DNA of 64,000 nucleotides, from assembly GCF_029051725.1 (NCBI RefSeq), contig NZ_JAACFU010000019.1:80396-144395 (forward strand), in the 5' to 3' direction. This stretch comes from Bradyrhizobium sp. CSS354 (lineage in GTDB: Bacteria; Pseudomonadota; Alphaproteobacteria; Rhizobiales; Xanthobacteraceae). Shown piece after piece: positions 17,541-27,362 of this stretch. Below the pieces are notes generated by a model. That model ran no database searches. It was given only the letters and a program-made list of their open reading frames with translations, and had not been told where the DNA came from. Within the stretch, counting starts at the first letter, position 1; each line of letters begins with the position of its first letter. Made by a program: the position numbers and the translations under genes.

Positions 17541-18863
17541 ATGCGCGTGCGCAGGGCTGCCCGTTTGGTACGTGGGCTGTTGGTCGCGATATCAGCGACG
17601 GGCTTGGCAGTGTGCGCCCAGGCCCAAGATCAAGTCAAAGAGAAGAAGATCAAGATCGGCGTCGTTTTCGATTTAACCGGGCCTCTCGCCGGCGGCGGCT
17701 CTGAGCTCGGCTATATCGGCGCAAAGATCGTCCTTGACCATTTCGCCAAGACCGGCGTCGAGGGTTACAAGATCGAAGCGGTCTACGCCGATGCGCAGAG
17801 CAAGCCTGACATCGCGATCAACGAATCCGTCCGCCTGCTCGAGCAGGAAAAGGTCGACATGGTGCTCGGCTTCTTCTCCTCGGCGCAATGCGTGCCGGTC
17901 GCGGCGCGCGTCGAGCAGCTCAAGAAGTTCATGTGGATGACGACCTGCATCTCGTCGGCCGTGTTCAACGAGAAGGGTTATAAATACGTCTTCCGCCCGC
18001 AGGCGAGCGGCGACCAGTTCGGCATGATGACGATGGATTTCATCGCGCAGAACGCCAAGGCGAAGTTCGACAAGGAGCCGAAGGATCTGCGCGTCGCCAT
18101 CATTCACGAGGACGGCGCCTATGGCGTCGACGTGTCCAGGGGTAACGAGGCCGGCGCGAAGAAGGCGGGCTTCAACGTCGTGATGAAGGAGGGCTATTCG
18201 GCCACCGCGCCTGACCTCTCCGCGCTGGTGACCAAGTTGAAGCGGGCCAAGCCCGACGTCATTTTCCACACCGGCTACAACCCCGATATCACGCTGCTGC
18301 TGCGTCAGGCCCGCGAGCAGGGGCTGAAGTTCGGCGCGCTGATGGGGCACGGCGCGGGTTACGGCGTCTATGAGAAGCTGAAGGAAGGCATGGGGGCTGA
18401 TGCCACCTACATCTTCAACACCGACCCGATCTCGATCTGGCTTGCCAACCAGAAGACCATGGACCCCAAGCTTCCGCCTGTGATCAAGATGGTCGGCGAG
18501 GAATTCGACAAGATCCGGCCCGGCGTCGCCATCCGCTCGGCGCATGTCGGCATCGGTGCGTCCAACACCTATGTGTTCATGAATGACGTGCTGCCGCGCG
18601 CGATCAAGAAATATGGCGGGGTCGATCCGGATGCGCTGCGTAAGGCTGCACTCGACACCGATATTCCCGAAGGGGGCACCATGCTCGGCTTCGGCGTCAA
18701 ATTCTACGGCGAGGGCACGCCGATGGCCGGACAGAACGAGCGCTCGTTCCCGGTCGTGATCCAGTACATCGACGACAAGTCCTCCGTGGTGTGGCCCAAG
18801 AGCCAGGCGCAGCGCGAGGCCGTGCTGCCGCTGCCGAAGGGCACCACCTACAGCAACCAGTAG
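17541..18863 (+). CDS. Branched-chain amino-acid-type ABC substrate-binding protein
   Basis: A 440-residue exported periplasmic binding protein of the LivK/Peripla_BP_6 family. The signal sequence ends near CAQAQ/DQ. The mature protein starts IKIGVVFDLTGPLAGGG and has the typical NESVRLLEQEKVDMVLGFF segment. The family binds branched-chain amino acids, amides, urea or aromatic acids; the ligand is not readable here. GGAGGT at 17531-17536 fixes the start. It is the first gene of a five-gene importer operon (binding protein, two ATPases, two permeases). Confidence 0.9.
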   Translation: MRVRRAARLVRGLLVAISATGLAVCAQAQDQVKEKKIKIGVVFDLTGPLAGGGSELGYIGAKIVLDHFAKTGVEGYKIEAVYADAQSKPDIAINESVRLLEQEKVDMVLGFFSSAQCVPVAARVEQLKKFMWMTTCISSAVFNEKGYKYVFRPQASGDQFGMMTMDFIAQNAKAKFDKEPKDLRVAIIHEDGAYGVDVSRGNEAGAKKAGFNVVMKEGYSATAPDLSALVTKLKRAKPDVIFHTGYNPDITLLLRQAREQGLKFGALMGHGAGYGVYEKLKEGMGADATYIFNTDPISIWLANQKTMDPKLPPVIKMVGEEFDKIRPGVAIRSAHVGIGASNTYVFMNDVLPRAIKKYGGVDPDALRKAALDTDIPEGGTMLGFGVKFYGEGTPMAGQNERSFPVVIQYIDDKSSVVWPKSQAQREAVLPLPKGTTYSNQ

Positions 18864-18894
18864 CGCCAATGCGCGCAGAGAGGAGAGCGGGACG

Positions 18895-19665
18895 GTGCTG
18901 GAAGTCAGCGGGCTGGTGAAGCGGTTTGGTGGCTTCACCGCCGTCAACAATGTGTCGTTCAAAGTCGATCAGGGCGAGATCCTCGGCCTGATCGGACCCA
19001 ACGGCTCGGGCAAGAGCACGATTTTCAATATGCTCTCGGGCACGCTGGCGCCGACGTCCGGTTCGATCCTGTTCGGCGGCTCCGAGATCGCAGGCCTTCC
19101 GCCGCACCGGATCATCAACAGCGGCATCGGCCGCACCTTCCAGATCCCGCGGCCGTTTCGTCGCCTGACGATCTTCGAGAACGTCGCGCTCGCCGGATTC
19201 TACGGCCAGGGCCGCCACAGCCGTGCCAGGGCCGAGGAGGCGGCCGAGCGATCACTGGCGATGGTCGGCTTGCCGACCGATCGCCATGCCAGCGTCGATG
19301 GTCTGGGCGCAGCCGGCCTGAAGAAGCTCGAACTGGCGAAAGCGCTCGCCACCGCGCCAAAACTTCTGCTGGCCGATGAGAGCCTCGGCGGCCTCGACGA
19401 GGCCGAGATGGGGCAGGCGGCCGACATGCTGCGCAACATCCGCGACGAGCTCGGCATCACCATCATCTGGGTCGAGCATATCATGGGCGTGCTGATGCGA
19501 GTCGTCGATCGCGTCATGGTGCTCGACCACGGCGAGAAGATCTCGGAAGGCTTGCCGAGTGCCGTTGCCGGCGATCCCCGTGTCATCGAGGTCTATCTCG
19601 GCACCGATGCCGAGACCACGCAGGCCGCGGCCGCCGCAGCGCGCCGCCGCGCGGGGGTGCAGTGA
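18895..19665 (+). CDS. Branched-chain-type ABC ATPase, LivG-like
   Basis: A 256-residue ATPase. Walker A is GPNGSGKSTIFNM. The LivG-specific segment SGIGRTFQIPRPF follows, and Walker B is LLADESLGGLD. The usual LSGGQ signature is degenerate: the region before Walker B reads GLGAAGLKKLELAKAL, a variant seen in many LivG proteins. The start is GTG 18895 behind AGGAGAG. The LivF-like gene overlaps its stop. Confidence 0.88.
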   Translation: MLEVSGLVKRFGGFTAVNNVSFKVDQGEILGLIGPNGSGKSTIFNMLSGTLAPTSGSILFGGSEIAGLPPHRIINSGIGRTFQIPRPFRRLTIFENVALAGFYGQGRHSRARAEEAAERSLAMVGLPTDRHASVDGLGAAGLKKLELAKALATAPKLLLADESLGGLDEAEMGQAADMLRNIRDELGITIIWVEHIMGVLMRVVDRVMVLDHGEKISEGLPSAVAGDPRVIEVYLGTDAETTQAAAAAARRRAGVQ

Positions 19666-20369
19666 TGCTGGAGCTCCGCGGTGTCAATGCCGGCTATGGC
19701 ACGTTCCAGGCATTGTTCGATCTCGATCTCGACGTGAGGGCGGGTGAGGCTGTCGGCGTCATCGGGCCGAACGGGGCCGGCAAGACCACATTGATGCGCG
19801 TCATCTCCGGCCTGATCCGTCCCTCGCGTGGCTCGATCAGAATGGAGGGCGTGGACGTGGTGGCCACGCCGCCGCACAAGATCGTCAGCCTCGGGATCGC
19901 GCATGTGCCGGAGAATCGGCGGCTGTTTCCGCAGCTCTCGGTCGACGACAATCTCAAGATGGGCGCGTTCATGAAGGAGGCGCGCGACCACTACGCCGAA
20001 CGGCTGGACGTGGTGTTCGAACTGTTTCCGCGCCTGAAGGAGCGCCGCCACCAGATGGCCGGCACCATGTCCGGCGGCGAGCAGCAGATGTGCGCCATCG
20101 GCCGCGCGCTGATGTCGAATCCAAAGCTGCTGCTGCTCGACGAGCCGTCGGCAGGGCTCGCGCCTGTGGTGGTGCAGCAGGTGTTCGAGCTGGTGAAGCG
20201 GATCCGCGCCAGCGGGCTGACCGTGTTGATCGTCGAGCAAAATGTGCAGCAGGTGCTGCGGGTGGTCGATCGTGCCTACCTGATCGAGGCGGGCACGATC
20301 AGGTCCTCAGGCACCTCGGCCGAGATGCTGGCAAGCGACACGGTCAAGGAAGCGTATCTCGGGGTGTGA
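19665..20369 (+). CDS. Branched-chain-type ABC ATPase, LivF-like
   Basis: A 234-residue ATPase. Walker A is GPNGAGKTTLMRV, the LivF segment VPENRRLFPQLSVDDNL follows, the signature is MSGGEQQMCAIGRAL and Walker B is LLLLDEPSAGLAP. ATG 19665 overlaps the last base of the LivG stop, indicating coupled translation. With the LivG-like subunit it forms the heterodimeric motor of the importer. Confidence 0.9.
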   Translation: MLELRGVNAGYGTFQALFDLDLDVRAGEAVGVIGPNGAGKTTLMRVISGLIRPSRGSIRMEGVDVVATPPHKIVSLGIAHVPENRRLFPQLSVDDNLKMGAFMKEARDHYAERLDVVFELFPRLKERRHQMAGTMSGGEQQMCAIGRALMSNPKLLLLDEPSAGLAPVVVQQVFELVKRIRASGLTVLIVEQNVQQVLRVVDRAYLIEAGTIRSSGTSAEMLASDTVKEAYLGV

Positions 20370-20382
20370 GGTTCATGCGGGC

Positions 20383-21264
20383 ATGCAAGCGTTTTTAGAC
20401 ATTTTCGACATCTACCTGCTGGAGGCCGTGATCAACGGCATCCTGCTCGGCGGCGTGCTGGCGCTGCTCGCGCTCGGGCTCAATCTGATCTTCGGCGTCA
20501 TCGACGTGACCTGGATCTGCTACGCAGAGCTGGTGATGATCGGCATGTACGCCATGTATTTCCTGGTGCAGTATTACGGCATCAGCTATTTCCTCGCCGC
20601 GCCGCTCACCATCCTGCTGGTCGCGGTACTCGGCGCGGCGCTGCATTACCTCGTGATCGCGCCGCTGCTCACCGCGCCGCCGATCAACCAGTTGCTCGCG
20701 ACCGGCGGGGTGCTGTTCGTGCTGCAGAGCTTTGCCACCGTCGCCTTCGGCATCGACTTCCGCAACCTCGGCATCCGCCTGCCGGTGCTCGCCTTCGGCG
20801 AGATGAATTTCAGCTACGCACGACTTCTGTCCTTCCTGGCTGCGCTGGTCGGCATGGTCGCGGTCTATCTGTTCATGACGCGGACCTTCACCGGCACCGC
20901 GATCCGGGCGATCTCGCAGGACCGGCAGATCATGGCGCTGATGGGCGTCGACACGAAGCGGATCTATCTCATCACCTCCGCGATCGGCGGGGGGCTGGCC
21001 GGGCTCGCCGCCTGCCTCCTTGTGCTGCAATATGACGTGCATCCCTTCGTCGGCCTGTCGTTCGGGCCGATCACTTTCCTGATCTGCGTGCTCGGGGGGT
21101 TAGGCAATTTCATCGGCGGCTTCATCGCCGCCTTCGTGTTCGCCGAGATCATCTCGCTCGGCGGCCTGTTCTCCGATCTCGAATGGGGCTACGTGCTCGC
21201 CTTCGCCTTCTTCATTGTCATGATGTTCATCCGGCCCGCGGGCCTGCTCGCGAAGCGCCGATGA
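20383..21264 (+). CDS. Branched-chain-type ABC permease, LivH-like
   Basis: A 293-residue integral membrane protein with about eight helices. The N-terminal signature LLGGVLALLALGLNLIFGVI and the EAA-like loop ISQDRQIMALMGVDTKRIY are typical of LivH. It pairs with the LivM-like permease encoded immediately downstream to form the channel. The genes overlap by 4 bases. Confidence 0.9.
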   Translation: MQAFLDIFDIYLLEAVINGILLGGVLALLALGLNLIFGVIDVTWICYAELVMIGMYAMYFLVQYYGISYFLAAPLTILLVAVLGAALHYLVIAPLLTAPPINQLLATGGVLFVLQSFATVAFGIDFRNLGIRLPVLAFGEMNFSYARLLSFLAALVGMVAVYLFMTRTFTGTAIRAISQDRQIMALMGVDTKRIYLITSAIGGGLAGLAACLLVLQYDVHPFVGLSFGPITFLICVLGGLGNFIGGFIAAFVFAEIISLGGLFSDLEWGYVLAFAFFIVMMFIRPAGLLAKRR

Positions 21265-22280
21265 TGGGGCGGGGACGACTTGCAGCCTGGGCGGTGGGAT
21301 TGGCGGCGCTGGTCGCGCTGCCTTTCGTCTATCGCGATCCCTATCATCTGCACATCCTGGTGCTGATCCTGATCTGGTCGTTCGCCTATACGTCCTGGTC
21401 GATGATGGGGCGGTTCGGCCTGGTCTCGCTCGGCCATGGCGGGTTCATGGGAATCGGCGCCTATGTCACCGCGCTACTCTGGAATCACCTGGGATGGTCG
21501 CCCTGGATCGGCATCCCCATCGGCATGGTCGCAGCCGGCGCGCTGGCGCTGATCGTCGGCTATCCCTGCTTTCGCTTCCGCATCACCGGGCACTATTTCG
21601 TGCTGGTGACGCTCGCGCTCTCCGGCATCGTGCTCCAGGTCATCACGGCGACGCGCGACTATACCGGCGGCTCGCTCGGCTACACGCCGAACCGGGCCGC
21701 GGGGACCAAGCTCTGGGCGCTGCAATTCGACGACAAGATCACCTGGTATTTGATCGCGCTCGGGGTCTGGCTTTTCGGCATCGTGGTCTGGCACTGGGTC
21801 GACCGCAGCATGGCCCGCTATGCGCTGGAGGCGATTTCGGAGGACGAGGACGCCGCGGCCGCCGCCGGCGTTGACGTGACCGCGGAGAAGCTGAAGATCA
21901 CACTGCTCAGCGCGCTGATGACGGCCTTGGCCGGCGCGATCTACTGCCAGTACCAGATGTTCATCACGCCAGACACGGTCAGCGGCATCGCGGTGTCGCT
22001 CCAGATGGTGTTCGCGGCCATCGTCGGCGGCCTGTTCGTCTCGCTCGGCCCGACCTTCGGCGCTGTCATCACGATTATGTTGGCCGAGACCTTGCGCATC
22101 GGCTTTGGCACCAAGGCGGTCGGCTGGGACAATCTCGTCTACGGCGTGCTGCTCGTGCTTTTCATCATATTCCTTCCGAAGGGCATCCTTGGTAGCTTGC
22201 TCGACCGATTGAAGCCGCAACGCAAGGTGCCCCGCGCTCATGAGCAAGAAGCCGTCCAAATCGCTCGCCCAGGAACTTGA
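21261..22280 (+). CDS. Branched-chain-type ABC permease, LivM-like
   Basis: A 339-residue permease with about ten hydrophobic segments. SWSMMGRFGLVSLGHGGFMG and the loop EAISEDEDAAAAAGVDVTAEK are LivM hallmarks. ATG 21261 overlaps the LivH stop; the frame is open upstream to 21183 but that part reads as a shadow of LivH. Its last 41 bases overlap the PPK2 gene in another frame. Confidence 0.9.
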   Translation: MMGRGRLAAWAVGLAALVALPFVYRDPYHLHILVLILIWSFAYTSWSMMGRFGLVSLGHGGFMGIGAYVTALLWNHLGWSPWIGIPIGMVAAGALALIVGYPCFRFRITGHYFVLVTLALSGIVLQVITATRDYTGGSLGYTPNRAAGTKLWALQFDDKITWYLIALGVWLFGIVVWHWVDRSMARYALEAISEDEDAAAAAGVDVTAEKLKITLLSALMTALAGAIYCQYQMFITPDTVSGIAVSLQMVFAAIVGGLFVSLGPTFGAVITIMLAETLRIGFGTKAVGWDNLVYGVLLVLFIIFLPKGILGSLLDRLKPQRKVPRAHEQEAVQIARPGT

Positions 22281-23190
22281 CCGCTACATCACGCCCTTCC
22301 GCTACGATGGCTCGGGCAAGTTTCATCTCAAGGACCACAAGACCGACGAGAAGGGCGACCTCGACAAGGAGAAGGCGCAGGAGATTCTCGAGGCCAACAA
22401 GAAGCGGCTGATCGCGTTTCAGGAGAAGCTCTACGCCCAGGACCGCTGGTCGGTGCTGATCGTGTTCCAGGCGATGGACGCCGGCGGCAAGGATTCTGCG
22501 ATCAAGGCGATCTTCGAGGGCATCAATCCGCAGGGCTGCGCAGTCAGTGCCTTCAAGGCGCCGAGCAGCAAGGAGCTCGACCACGATTTCCTCTGGCGCC
22601 ACGCGGTCGCGCTGCCGGAGCGCGGCCATATCGGCATCTTCAACCGCTCCCATTACGAGGAATGCCTGGTGACGCGCGTGCACCCGGAGATCCTCGCCAA
22701 GGAGAAGCTGCCGCAGAAGGTCCTCACCAAGAACATCTGGAAGGAGCGGTTCGAGGACATCTCTGCGTGGGAGCGCTATCTAGCGCGCAACGGCACCGTG
22801 GTGCTGAAATTCTTCCTCAACCTGTCCAAGGACGAGCAACGCGAGCGCTTCCTTGATCGGCTGGAGGAGCCGGCCAAGCAGTGGAAGTTCTCGATGGACG
22901 ACATCAAGGAGCGCGCGCTGTGGCCGCGCTACCAGGCGGTCTATCAGGACATCGTCCGGCACACGGCAACGCCGCATGCGCCGTGGTATGTCGTGCCGGC
23001 CGACCACAAATGGTTCGCCCGCGTCGTGATCGGGTCGGCCATCGTCGCGGCGCTCGAAAAGCTCGATCTGCGCTTCCCCCGCGCCGACAAGGCCTCGCTG
23101 GGCGAATTCGACGAGGTGCGCAAGGCGCTGGAGAAGGAGGAGAAGGCGGACAAGAAACAAAAAACGCGAAAACAACCCCATGCACAGTAG
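22240..23190 (+). CDS. PPK2-family polyphosphate kinase
   Basis: A 316-residue polyphosphate:nucleotide phosphotransferase. Walker A appears as MDAGGKDSA (residues 79-87, Lys84), and the Walker B/lid region as GHIGIFNRSHYEECLVTRVHP. These are PPK2 hallmarks. The enzyme uses polyphosphate to phosphorylate nucleoside mono- or diphosphates, linking phosphate storage and energy supply; the preferred nucleotide is not predictable. The highly charged C-terminus (EKEEKADKKQKTRK) is dispensable-looking. The start lies 41 bases inside the LivM-like gene, so it is probably translated as part of the transporter operon. Confidence 0.9.
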   Translation: MSKKPSKSLAQELDRYITPFRYDGSGKFHLKDHKTDEKGDLDKEKAQEILEANKKRLIAFQEKLYAQDRWSVLIVFQAMDAGGKDSAIKAIFEGINPQGCAVSAFKAPSSKELDHDFLWRHAVALPERGHIGIFNRSHYEECLVTRVHPEILAKEKLPQKVLTKNIWKERFEDISAWERYLARNGTVVLKFFLNLSKDEQRERFLDRLEEPAKQWKFSMDDIKERALWPRYQAVYQDIVRHTATPHAPWYVVPADHKWFARVVIGSAIVAALEKLDLRFPRADKASLGEFDEVRKALEKEEKADKKQKTRKQPHAQ

Positions 23191-24039
23191 CCGGGGATAG
23201 CGAAATCAATGACTTGAAGGCCAGCTCGATCGATTGCGGATTTGTCGAAGCGGTTTGACTCGTCGGGCAAAACAGGGGTATGATGTCATCATCCCCAATC
23301 CCTCAGTACCCACGCGCCAACCCGTAGCAGACGCGCTCTACATTTGCGGGAAGGGCAGTCTCGTAACTCGTCCACTTCTCGTGTTTCGGCAGCGGTGAAT
23401 CCGTCGCGCTGGAATGGAACGCGCCCTCAAATGTGATTTGCGCGCCATTGATCTTGCTTGACAGTCTTGCGTCACGGGAGGACCATCCCAATGGTCGCAA
23501 ACAAGCGACGCGCAACGTCCACATCAAGAGCAAGGGGAGGTCTATGACACCACCTCCGCAGAACCAGCCGCGTTAAGTGCGATGGAGCTCGTTCGGACTA
23601 TCGCATAGCGGCAGAAACGCGAACGGCACGCCGGGCCAAGGTCTAGTGGGCTGCATCAGTGTGGCATAGCCCCTACCTGCCCGGCGCTGTATTTGCATCA
23701 CATCGATCGCATCACAGCGATCATGTCGGATGGCCGTGACAAGGCCGCCGCGCTTTTGACATCTTACTTCTCTCCTCCTCCTCATCGCCGTCATTCCGGG
23801 CCGACTCCCGGAATGACGGGAGGAGTTTTGCGCGTGCCCGCATTCCGATCGCTGCACTTCCCGGCTTGAGTCCGCGGTTCCCGCTTCCTGCACCGCGGCA
23901 AATGCCAAGAGAATGTCGCCTCAGTGGCCAACTTCCGACACAGCGCCCGGGCGAATAGCGTCGATCCGACATGATGCATGTGCTTCGGCGGTGACGGGCC
24001 CGACGTCGCCGTCGCATTCATTTTCCCAGGGAATCCCTC
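23191..24039. other. Long intergenic stretch with one repeat hairpin
   Basis: About 850 bases without a gene I can support. Open frames exist on both strands (for example 23303-23533 minus) but have no ribosome site or recognisable motif. A palindromic repeat lies at 23788-23819. Codon-like bias is weak throughout, suggesting decayed sequence. Confidence 0.45.
23788..23819. repeat. Perfect 13-bp hairpin repeat
   Basis: CCGTCATTCCGGG at 23788-23800 pairs with CCCGGAATGACGG at 23807-23819 across a 6-base loop. The sequence is typical of dispersed REP-like units of this genus. Confidence 0.75.
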
Positions 24040-26370
24040 GTGTCGCATAAGCTTGCCTCCGCGCTTCTCGCCGCGCTCTTGATCGCGATCTCGTCTCTCT
24101 CCAGCGTCTGCGCCGCGCCGCCTGCGCCTGCGGCAAACAGCGCTGCCGCGTTGTCGCCCGATGAGGCCAAGCGGGCGCTGGAAACGCTGCAGGACGACAA
24201 GAAGCGCACGCAGATGATCGACACGCTGCGTGCGATTGCCAATGCGTCCGGTCCGCAGCAGCCGGCGCCCGAGCCAAAATCGCCGATCCCGCTCGCGGCC
24301 GACGGCCTCGGTGCGCAGCTCATGCTCACCGTGTCCGAGGAGATCGGCGAAATTTCGCGAGACGTCGCCGATATGGCCAGGACGCTCACGCATTTCCCGG
24401 CGTTCTATTACTGGATCGTGCGGACCGCGAACGATCCCGCGGCCTACAATCTCCTGATCGAGATCGCCTGGAAGCTCGGTCTGGTGTTCGGCTCTGCTTT
24501 CTGCGCCGAATGGGTGATGTTCCGTCTGATCCGGCGCCCCGTCGCGTTCCTGGAAGGGCGCATGCCGCAAACGGCCCGTCTGCCGGTGCAGGTGTTGCCC
24601 ATTGCCGATCCGCCGTCATCCGTGGCCGATGTCACCCCCGCCCCCGAACTGCACAGGCGCCGCCACAGCCTGGCGCGGGCTTGGCAAATCATGCTGCGGC
24701 TGCCCCTCGTGCTGGGACGCTTCCTGCTCGAGCTGCTACCCGTGTTGGTCTTTGTCGGCGTCGCCACGGCGCTGCTCGGCACCGAGATCGGCGAGCCCAC
24801 CACCGTCCGCCTCGTGATCCTCGCGGTCGTCAACGCCTATGCGTTCTCGCGCGGGCTCATCTGTGTGGTCCGTGTGCTGGCGGGGCCGTTCGGCTTGTTT
24901 CCGGTCAAGGCCGAAACCGCCGCCTATATCGAGATCTGGGCGCGCCGTATCGTCGGTGTCGGCGTCTCCGGCATCGCCTTTGCCAATGTGGCGCTGCTGC
25001 TCGGCCTGCATCGCGGCGGCTATGCCGCGCTCTTGCGCATGGTGATGCTGGTCGTGCATCTCTTCATCGTCGTGATCATCCTGCAATGCCGCCGCCAGGT
25101 CGCCGAAGCCATCCGCGCGCCGGCCGACCGGCAGGGGATCGCGGCGGGACTGCGCAACCGCATTGCGGGCGGCTGGCATTATCTCGCCATCGCGCTCGAC
25201 CTGGCGCTGTGGGCCGTGTGGGCGCTGAACATTCGCAACGGCTATTCGTTGCTGCTGCAATATTTCGTCGGCACCATCGCGGTGGCGCTGATCACGCGCG
25301 TCGCCATCATGCTGACGCTCGGCCTGATCGACCGCGGCTTCCGCATCAAGCCGGAGATCCTCCAGCGCTTTCCGGGCCTCGAGATCCGCGCCAACCGCTA
25401 TCTGCCGCTGCTGCGCAAGATCGTATCTGGCGTCATCGCCTTCATCGGTCTGGTGGCCGTGCTCGAAGTCTGGGGCGTCGACGCCATCGTCTGGTTCTAT
25501 GGCGGCCAGATCGGCAGCCGGCTGATCTCGGCGGTGGTGACGATCGGACTTGCCGTATTCATCGCGGCGGCGATCTGGGAAGCCAGCAACGCGCTGCTGG
25601 ACCGCCAGATCAATTCGCTGTCGCGCGACGGCCACTATGCCCGCGCCGCGCGGCTGCGGACCTTTCAGCCGATGCTTCGCACGGCCTTGCTGTGCGTGAT
25701 CGCCACCGTCGTCGGCCTCACGGCGCTCAGCGAGATCGGCGTCAATGTCGCGCCGCTGCTGGCGGGCGCCGGCATCGTCGGCATCGCCATCGGTTTCGGT
25801 TCGCAAAAGCTGGTGCAGGACCTCATCACCGGCCTGTTCCTGCTGCTGGAGAACACCGTCCAGGTCGGCGACAGCGTCAGCGTGTCGGGGCTATCGGGCG
25901 TGGTCGAGAACGTCTCGATCCGCACGATCAGGCTCAGGGCCGGCGACGGTGCCGTGCACATCGTGCCGTTCAGCGCGGTCACGACCATCACCAATGCCAG
26001 CCGCGGCGCCGGCAATGCATCCGTCAGCGTCAACGTCGCTTACAAGGAGGACACCGACCGCGCCGGCCAGATCCTCAAGGATATCGTCGACGAGATGCGC
26101 CGCGAGGTCGAATTCCGCAGCCTGATCCGCGGCGATCTCGAGCTCTGGGGCATCGACAAGGTCGACGGCGCCATGGTGTCGATCGTCGGCCAGATCCGCT
26201 GCACCGAGGCCGGCCGCTGGCCGGTGCAGCGCGAATTCAACCGCCGCATGAAGCAGCGTTTCCAGCACAACGGCATCGAGGTCGCATCCGCCACCCAGAC
26301 CATCCTGATGCACATCGCGCCGCCGGCCGATAGCGCCGCTCATCTGACGCCGCGTCGAGCGGCAGGATAG
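24040..26370 (+). CDS. Large MscS-family mechanosensitive channel
   Basis: A 776-residue membrane protein. A signal sequence (MSHKLASALLAALLIAISS) is followed by a periplasmic region and about ten transmembrane helices. The MscS core is near residues 570-680: the pore helix LLAGAGIVGIAIGFGSQKLV, then ITGLFLLLENTVQVGDSVSV and the beta domain ending VPFSAVTTITNASRG. Extra N-terminal helices resemble the YbdG/YnaI/MscK-like large homologues. The function is release of solutes when membrane tension rises. The start is GTG 24040 with a weak site (CAGGGAAT). Confidence 0.9.
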   Translation: MSHKLASALLAALLIAISSLSSVCAAPPAPAANSAAALSPDEAKRALETLQDDKKRTQMIDTLRAIANASGPQQPAPEPKSPIPLAADGLGAQLMLTVSEEIGEISRDVADMARTLTHFPAFYYWIVRTANDPAAYNLLIEIAWKLGLVFGSAFCAEWVMFRLIRRPVAFLEGRMPQTARLPVQVLPIADPPSSVADVTPAPELHRRRHSLARAWQIMLRLPLVLGRFLLELLPVLVFVGVATALLGTEIGEPTTVRLVILAVVNAYAFSRGLICVVRVLAGPFGLFPVKAETAAYIEIWARRIVGVGVSGIAFANVALLLGLHRGGYAALLRMVMLVVHLFIVVIILQCRRQVAEAIRAPADRQGIAAGLRNRIAGGWHYLAIALDLALWAVWALNIRNGYSLLLQYFVGTIAVALITRVAIMLTLGLIDRGFRIKPEILQRFPGLEIRANRYLPLLRKIVSGVIAFIGLVAVLEVWGVDAIVWFYGGQIGSRLISAVVTIGLAVFIAAAIWEASNALLDRQINSLSRDGHYARAARLRTFQPMLRTALLCVIATVVGLTALSEIGVNVAPLLAGAGIVGIAIGFGSQKLVQDLITGLFLLLENTVQVGDSVSVSGLSGVVENVSIRTIRLRAGDGAVHIVPFSAVTTITNASRGAGNASVSVNVAYKEDTDRAGQILKDIVDEMRREVEFRSLIRGDLELWGIDKVDGAMVSIVGQIRCTEAGRWPVQREFNRRMKQRFQHNGIEVASATQTILMHIAPPADSAAHLTPRRAAG

Positions 26371-26564
26371 GGCGTGCACCCCTAAACGTCGGCTTACCAA
26401 TCCAAAGCGGAAGTCTCCCACCTTGCGTGTGATCGGCGGCTGTGACCCGAAGCGGATATCCCTGTAGGGATAACGTCAGCAGGCAAGAGCCGACGATCTA
26501 TTCCTGTATCTTCAACCTTTGTTAGCTTCGGTTCAATTTGGGAGATGACCCAGTTTGCTGAAGG

Positions 26565-26900
26565 ATGGCAAAATCACGGATTATGACGGGGTGGCTGACC
26601 ATAATAAAATCGATCGGCGGTTTTGTCGCCGGTCGGGGCGCCTGCGTATTGGTAGCTTGGATAGGGCTTGCCCAGCTGTGCAACTGGTACACGACAGGAG
26701 GACTGCTCGTCTCCTTTGGACGCGGGGTGGACAACCTCCGCCACTGGCAGATCATCACTCATGAAACTCACCCTATAGGCTTGGTTGCGAATCTCGCTCT
26801 TTACGTGATGATGGCTGCATTGGGACTGGCGTTGTGCGCAGGGCAGCTTCTGGTAATTCGAAGATGGTGGCTGAATAAACCGAAACCGACCCGTGAGTGA
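26565..26900 (+). CDS. Small membrane protein, unknown function
   Basis: A 111-residue frame with two hydrophobic segments (FVAGRGACVLVAWIGLAQL and LVANLALYVMMAALGLALCA) and a basic tail ending RRWWLNKPKPTRE. No family is recognised. GAAGG lies very close to ATG 26565; ATG 26583 is an alternative start. It sits alone between the MscS gene and a convergent exported-protein gene. Confidence 0.5.
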   Translation: MAKSRIMTGWLTIIKSIGGFVAGRGACVLVAWIGLAQLCNWYTTGGLLVSFGRGVDNLRHWQIITHETHPIGLVANLALYVMMAALGLALCAGQLLVIRRWWLNKPKPTRE

Positions 26901-27044
26901 CGTCGTCGCGGCTGGCATCCCTGTTAGATGATAGCCGATGTCGGCTATTGGCCCGTGCCCGACCTCGCGGTGCATCCGGTCGAAGGTCGCTTGTGACCCC
27001 AAAACGGACATTTGGACTCGCCGCCGACGTGAGCGCTAGCGGCT

Positions 27045-27362
27045 CTATTTTGGAGCGCCGGTCTGGTTACCCGAACCGGTGGTCTGTTCGCTTTCCGGCC
27101 GGCCCGGAGGGTGCGCAGAAGCGCCCGGCTTGTCTTGATCTGCCACGAACCCGGACTGTCCGGAATTGCGTGTCTTGAGCCCCTTGTCTGCATCACGCTG
27201 CATCTGCTCGTTGGGCTCGCTAGTCTTGAGCCCACTGTCTACACCACGGTGCATCTCCTCCTTGGTTTGCTCACTAGGTGCGGCCTTTTGCTGTTGGGCC
27301 ACTGCTTGGAAGGCAATCGCGCTTCCGGCAACGACTATCATCGCGAGAGTTGTTGTTCGCAT
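27045..27362 (-). CDS. Exported hydrophilic protein with internal repeat
   Basis: A 105-residue protein with a signal sequence (MRTTTLAMIVVAGSAIAFQA, cleavage near AVA/QQQ). The mature part is very polar and has a twofold repeat, HRGVDSGLKTSEPNEQ and QRDADKGLKTRNSGQS. GGAGGAAAG sits just before ATG on the minus strand, supporting the start. No family is recognised; a periplasmic, largely unstructured protein is likely. Confidence 0.75.
   Translation of the reverse strand: MRTTTLAMIVVAGSAIAFQAVAQQQKAAPSEQTKEEMHRGVDSGLKTSEPNEQMQRDADKGLKTRNSGQSGFVADQDKPGASAHPPGRPESEQTTGSGNQTGAPK

Noticed and set aside
23303..23533. 76-codon minus-strand frame in the intergenic stretch
   Set aside because: No ribosome site and no family likeness; could be decayed, but I cannot support it.
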